Shown here in pieces: positions 58,046 through 64,000 of a stretch of 64,000 nt of DNA. Source of the stretch: Hetaerina americana (taxonomy: Eukaryota; Arthropoda; Insecta; Odonata; Calopterygidae). The translations under genes were made by a program, and so were the position numbers. Position 1 is the stretch's first letter. Each line of letters begins with the position of its first letter. Where the stretch lies: contig JAKTNV010000024.1 of the NCBI GenBank assembly GCA_022747635.1, positions 5,756,665 to 5,820,664 of the forward strand. Reading direction: 5' to 3'. The notes below the pieces were generated by a model that saw only the letters and a program-made list of their open reading frames with translations, did no database searches and was not told the origin of the DNA.

Positions 58046-61000
58046 GTTCGATGCTCCGGGTGTTGATGGTCCATTGAAGTGTCGGTCGAGGGCGTATTTC
58101 CGAATATTTGAGTTGGCGTCCCATCTCGCTCATAATTTCTGGGTGTGTTCGTGTAAACATTGATAGGAAAACATTTCACTGATCGTGTTGGTCCTTAAAT
58201 CTTCGTCAAAGATTTTTCCAGTTAAAAAAAATGAATCATTGCATGGATAGTTTTGGACTGTTTTAGTTGGTTAAGGAGATGCGCCGTCTTTTCATTCGAA
58301 CACGGGATCAGAACTGCTGATAGCGACTAGGTCTGCGTAAAATGGAGTGATTTAAAGAAATGGACAGTCCTATGGGTCTGGTCAATTAACCTGTCATAGC
58401 AATTGCCTATATACTTGTAGAATTTCTTTAGCTCTTCCTAATTCCTGGTACTCTACTCCATTAAAAAAATGAAATTTATTGATAATGAAAATAAACAGGG
58501 TAAGAATGCGTCTATTCAGATTAGATTCTGCTAAACATTTGTTTAGTCTTAACTTCGCCCTTAATTAGTCTTTGAGAGTTCTTCTTGCAGTTAGTATTCT
58601 TAATTATTTTAACTGAATTATTTTTGTCTTCGGAAGATGAGATAAAGGATGATTTCTGATTTCAGTTGGCATTTCTTCCAGCAGCTATTCTGAGCTGGAC
58701 GATGAATCGTTACGTGTCGCGCGGGAGATAGGATATGGAATTAGTGTGGAAGACATGGGCCTTTTGAAGCAAAAAATCAAGAGAACAATCCAATCAATCA
58801 CAAGTAGATGTATTTTTCTGTTTTGGTTGTATAGCCTCCATGAGTTGTAGAAACGCTCTCATTTTTAATTAACGCTGCGGTCACCAAAAATAAAAACAAA
58901 GGAATAAATCAAAACTCCTCTCTGTTTTCTAAATCGCCACAGGATACTGTTCTATGGGTGCAAATGATTCTTAATGTATAAATCAATGTTATTTTGCCTT
59001 TTCGCGATGGCATCGACATCTTCCCGTAATCATGGGAAATAATGAGCCCTTAAAAATCGATGCTAAGTTGCTGAGACTAAGTGGGACACGTCAGCTATAA
59101 AACTGCACCTTGAGCTCTCGGAGAAAAAGAGGAATATCCTACGCAATCAATTGAATAAGCCTTCTTAATTTACGCCTTAGTAAACTTGGTATTTTCAGGA
59201 GTATGTTTGTGCAGGCTATGGTTATCTATCGAAATAAAAAGCCTTTCCATATTTTTTCATATTACTAAACGCTGTGGCTGGTTTCATTGTTATAAAAACG
59301 TATTAATTAGGCATGATTCATCGAGGTGGAAGCAGTCGAAGGGTTTTAATATTAATTCCGTTATACAACAACAAGAAGACCGGTGGATACTGCATGAAAT
59401 GTGTCAAACCTTTTATTATAATGAGCCATAATTACATGGGATGCCAAATCTCTGTTCGATATGAAACGCGGTAAGGATGCCTCGATACTGTTGTGGTATA
59501 TTATGTGCATATTATTAAATGTATATAATAATGATATTGCATTTAAAGGGCATAGTGTATCGATGTTCAAATTAAAGGATCGCACAATCCTATCGCCTCG
59601 CTCTCTCCTGCCACGGGTATCCCACCCTTCTCTCCTCATCCTTTCTCTTTCCCATTATATCTTCTCCCCTCATCGTTCCATCCCGGGGGATGCAGCGAGG
59701 GTCCGTGAGGTGGTATGCGCATTCACAAGCTGTTTAGTCAGCTCGTGTTGTTAAAATACTCATCTTTTTTTTCTGCCCGACAGCACAGTTAAGCTCGCGG
59801 GGCCATTCTCTCCTCTGCGTCGGACGGCAAGTGACAAACTAGTCCGGAGATGGGGGCCGGGAAAAAGTTAAAACTTATGGCCTTGGATATTGCTTGCGTA
59901 GTCGGGGGTGAGAGGAGAAAGGGCTGTTGAAAAAATTAACAACATAAACTCGTCGAGAAACACGCTCGAGGGTGGAATAGGAAGATTGCGTTTTGTGTGT
60001 CCGAGCGCGTTTGTGCTGTGGTGGGTAAGTTTCTAAAAATAAGTAACTGGTCGGTCGGCTGTGCTTACCGCGGAAAATTTCCGTAGTATTCCAATTTATT
60101 CGTATCGGTAACGTTCAAAAAATGAATGTGTTTTCAGTTTCAGGAGGTGGCAGGTAGATAATGTTTACAGCAGATAAATCACTCATTTGACAGAAAATCG
60201 GTTTGCTAGCAAGAATGACTTTGAGGGGAGTGTGTTCTTAAAATATTTTTGATTTTCCGTGTGTACTGTGGTGTGTAGTCCATCAATCTTTATAACACGC
60301 GCGCCATGGTAGATGGATTAAAGTCAATGGGGCCCACAGTGATACGCTCATTTTATTTGGGTGTTCTTGAAGTCCGGTTCTTGCAGGTGCATGTTCAGTC
60401 GCCACCCCACATTACAAGCGGATCCTGGAAAGTAGAGTAATCCAGTCGAAATACCTCTACCTTCATTGCTAACACTTCGCAAGCTACGATTTTCCGCCGA
60501 ATATAGCTAGCCATTATTTAATTCTCCAGGAAGGATGATTAATCGACATCTACCTCCTTTATTGGGTACTTTAAAAGTCAGATATCATGAGAAAATGTTT
60601 TTCAGACCTGAATTAAAAAAAAACAATTGTTAAAATTATTAATATGGATGCATAAAGAGCTCCGGACCCAACGAAATCTCTCACCAATCGCATTTTATCC
60701 ACCCGGAAACCATCAATGCTGTTTTACCTTGAAGTGATAAGATGCATTACTTGATTCATTTGGATTATCATTAAAGTAACGATCGCAAGTAAGAGGAATA
60801 CCGAATTTAATCAGTCTTGGCTCATTCAGGGTCATGGCGTCGCTTCTCTACCCGAACATCCCTGGCTTGAATCTGTCCTTGACCACGGATATTTGATTTT
60901 TTCCCTCCTTTAGATAAGTCAATAATGCACTTAATACTTTTAGTAGTGACTTATTTATCAGTTTAGTACATGGAATAAAGTATTTAGTTCAAACCACATA

Positions 61001-61225
61001 AAATAAATTCGCCTAACTAGGTATTGGTAGCGCACAAAGTTACTTATGAGGGGGAATTCCTTGTGTTTACGTATTTAATCACGCCAAGCATGGGATATTA
61101 CAGATAGATATAAATAACGGCCACTCTTCACAAAGTTGGTTGCTTTTGCTGAGTCACTTCCCTATCACTTATCCTCTCGGCAAATGTTTTAAAAATATAT
61201 TCCGCGACCCACGAAAAAACGACCC
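58046..61225. other. Unique sequence, nothing firmly recognised
   Basis: No gene is supported. At 58265-58305 the plus strand has TAGTTGGTTAAGG and CATTCGAACACGG, a weak A/B-box pair at too short a spacing. Moderately C/T-rich DNA occurs near 59580-59690. Confidence 0.4.
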
Positions 61226-61239
61226 ACGGTTTTGTGATC

Positions 61240-61500
61240 TGGGCGAGGGGAGAAAGTGTACGAGAGAGAGAGCGGACGTTTCTTGCTCATCTCTCTAAGG
61301 GTTCGGCCCCTTGACGTTTTGAGAAACCTTCCCGGGCTCAGCAGGGAGGGAGACGAGGGGAGGGGGTCAAGTTCTTTTTCTCCTGACGAGCGCGTCACTT
61401 GTATTAACATCTACCAATGGCGGGATGAGTGGGCGGGGTGCCGTCTTCGGGATGGGGAAGGTGAAGAGGGAATGAGGAGAGGCAGAAAAGGGGAGAGCAA
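61240..61500 (-). other. Purine-rich island (opposite polarity)
   Basis: The plus strand is G/A-rich (GAGGGGAG, GAGAGAGAGAG, GGGAGGGAGACGAGGGGAGG), so the pyrimidine-rich strand is the minus strand, the reverse of the numbered islands. Open frames at 61256-61612 (plus) and 61189-61410 (minus) are unrecognised. Confidence 0.5.
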
Positions 61501-64000
61501 CGCTCCTGAATGGTGGGCGTGCGTGAATTTCGCCGCACATTTATATTTCAATGTGGAGCGAAATATAATAACTCCGTACTCAGTGGTGGCGGGGTACGTC
61601 CTCTCCTCCTAAATTATAGGTGTCGAGTCAGATTTCCACCGATATGAGTTTTTCCCGCCTAGGAATTCGGTGTTTAATGTTTGTCTTCGTTATGATACTT
61701 AATTCAATAATCCGTCAAAGAGACCGAATTTGGATTTTTCGGATTAGTGGTGAAATAAAACCATGTAACGAAATAAATATTGATATTTTATTTAATGTGC
61801 ACAGGCATAAACCCGATTATTTATGTTTTAATAAAGTTTTTTAATGAGAAAGAACGACTGGATAATAGCAAACCTCCAATCCCTGGATGGAGAAAAACCC
61901 ATTTCGACGGATTTCAATCCGCTACCTCTGAATCTATAGGCGAGGGCGTTAGCCCGCAGCCATGGCAATTCAGTCAGGATTATTGTATTATTTTCCGTCA
62001 TCTCGTTTAAAACCGCCCAGAATTTCGCAAAATATGCAAAAATACTTTCCTCTTTACACCGAGTACGACGCGACAGCGCTCTTAGTCTCCGTTGTTAATA
62101 ACACCTCGGCCCATACCGGCGGGTCGTGAAGTGTCGCGAGGGGAGGAGGGCGCGCGGGTCAAGAGTAAGGCGGGTGGGGTGTCCGTTGTTACCGGCATTG
62201 GGTTTGGCGCGATAATAACACGTGGGGGTCCCCCTTCTCACTCTTTGGCGGGGGGGTGGAGAGCGATGGGAGCATGAGAGGCCTCTCACTGCCCGAATTG
62301 CATTTGCGTCAGCGGGGAAGAGCGTGTGGCGAGGCGAACTAGGTAAACAACGCGGAAGTGAGAGTCCGCCCTCGTGTTTTCCTGCCTACTTGGACTAACT
62401 TATTTCCATTAATTTTGTGATGACGTCGTTGTCAACCGTTGTTATTTTTTAATTATATCGCATGGCAAGCATTTCCGCTCTATTATGTTCCCGTATTTAT
62501 ATTTACTCTCTCACCTTTATTTGATATTTTATTTCTTACTGCGCTGATAGTGAATCAATGCTGCCCGAAATGTCCTCCGGGAAACAATACATGGTCAAGG
62601 TCAAAATGCAGATGCATTCCTCATTTAGTTTAGAGTAAATATATGCCGCCAATTAATAATACCGTCCGTCTTTCCAACATGTTGACGTTGAACACTCGAA
62701 CAAAAGTTCGTTATTTCAGTATGAAGACATTGACTTATTTTCCCCGTGTAATTATCTTCTTAGTTTTATCATTCTTATTGAAATATTTTTACACAGCCGA
62801 TCGCCAAAAATTCATTAATATAATCTACTGATCTCATTTTAACTGGCGATATAATTCCTGATGTCTCTTGTTAGGGTTCGTTGATTTATTCTTGTATTAA
62901 ACGTGTGCTGTAGCAAATTAAATTTGAGAGTTTAGCATTTGGCATGATTTTTTTACTCAAGGAGTTGCGTTTACTCGTTGTTCGTTTTTGGTTGTATTGT
63001 TTAGTTTATTGCAATTACTGATAACATGCACATATTACACTCTGCATAGGTAACGTACAGGATGTCATAAGATGACGTTCCCCAAGCCCTATTAAAATTT
63101 TATAAGCATTGATGCTGTTGTTTAAGTTTTTTTCGTATTATAATAATGTATTTCAGTAATGAGGTAAGTTTTAGTGAATTCATGCATTTAACAACTTTTT
63201 CCCACTTTTGGTTTCTGGATGAATAACCGCCTAAGGGGCATTGATGGATTGGCTGATTCAATAAATACAGACAGATGGCGTTGTAAAGCGCGCTTTTTGA
63301 GTGGACATCATTCTTCTGGTTGTGTAGTTTTCCTTTCTCCCATCATAGTGTGAGACCCCGTGAGACCACTGGTCACAAAAATATTTATGGTCGAGGTAAA
63401 GTCGAATCTTCGAATACCCGACAACTGCACGTCCTACTCCGTGATTTTCTGGGCGATCGACCGCCTTCTGAAGGACCACTGGTGAATGAAACGTCCATCG
63501 GGGACGCGGAGAGTGGAAGCACTGAAGCTGATGATCCACCGAACTCGTGAAAGTGTACAGATTGGGCTCCGAATGTGACAGGAGGCTCTTGAGTGGAGTT
63601 CTCATACACCTCGCCTGCCTCTTCTGTATGTCGCCATTCCAAAGGAATCCCAGTTACGCCAATCGATCCGTAATGCTATCCCTCTCGGAGACAGGCGGAA
63701 AGAAAACAGATGACGTTTTCACATTTGTCAGGCCGTATTCTCCCGTGCAGTGTAAGTATTCCGGATCTATCTGAGTTCATGTCATCGAGCGAAGTGGATT
63801 TTTGACCTGGTAAAAAAAAGGAAAGAGTTTTTTTTTCGTAAAAAACGGCCTCAGAGTAGGAGGCCTACGATTTTCTTTACAAGAGCTACGAAATTCCTAT
63901 CCTGCAAATTAAAAAAGGCCGACGACCTGAAAGAATACAAATCGAGTTCACTTCCTCAATCAAGAGAATTGTTCAGGAGATAACGTTCGGAGATAAAAAT
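61501..64000. other. Unique sequence, nothing firmly recognised
   Basis: AT-rich apart from a G-rich, CpG-containing patch at about 62100-62280. The overlapping open frames at 63258-63642 (minus) and 63320-63550 (plus) show no known domain. A possible 7-nt exon flanked by splice-like signals lies at 63157-63163. Confidence 0.4.

Noticed and set aside
58262..58306. tRNA-like A/B box pair
   Set aside because: The boxes are only about 30 bases apart, the B box is off consensus and no acceptor pairing was found.

Overview
The window looks like intronic or intergenic DNA from a large animal genome, most likely an arthropod. It has high interspersed-repeat content, AT-rich unique DNA broken by CpG-containing pyrimidine-rich islands, tRNA-derived SINEs, an endonuclease/reverse-transcriptase LINE family and hammerhead-ribozyme-like motifs of the kind found in Penelope-like elements. 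The assignment is inference; nothing in the sequence fixes a species. I found no cellular protein-coding gene, rRNA or intact tRNA. The longest open frames outside the LINE lie in compositionally biased islands and resemble no protein I recognise.

Layout. From 1 to 9.7 kb: unique DNA with two pyrimidine-rich islands (about 0.65-1.36 and 5.64-6.7 kb), a near-perfect 32-bp palindrome at 3359-3390, a possible decayed LINE end near 2.5 kb and a head-to-head pair of hammerhead-like repeats at 7.1-7.3 kb. From 9.7 to 13 kb: a tRNA-headed SINE (minus), a very good match to a recursive splice site (ratchet point) at 10376/10377 on the plus strand, and an old, heavily mutated LINE on the minus strand carrying both endonuclease and RT regions. 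From 13.7 to 26 kb: more islands, a second head-to-head hammerhead-like pair (15.85-15.96 kb), a LINE 3' fragment (17.05-17.4 kb), and single hammerhead-like motifs at 19.85 and 25.04 kb. From 26.9 to 34 kb: a cluster of tRNA-derived SINEs, two of them head to head at 27.72-27.89 kb, and a 16-bp perfect hairpin at 31371-31408. From 36.3 to 38.8 kb: a LINE 3' fragment followed by the youngest LINE copy, which has recognisable RT motifs A-D but is 5'-truncated and frameshifted. From 42.3 to 45.1 kb: a tandem array of about 5.4 identical 457-bp units, each holding a tRNA-like SINE head, ending in a 173-bp inverted arm and bounded by AT microsatellites. From 45.8 kb to the end: further islands, a degraded LINE endonuclease fragment (47.5-48.2 kb), a second copy of the SINE core seen at 9.7 kb (56.6-56.8 kb), a hairpin at 57035-57071 and a purine-rich island at 61.2-61.5 kb.

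How the parts relate: the LINE family appears at least five times in different states of decay and may have supplied the retrotransposition machinery for the SINEs (inference). If the ratchet point is real, at least the surrounding part of the window lies inside a very long plus-strand intron, which would explain the absence of exons. The pyrimidine-rich islands mostly have the same strand polarity.
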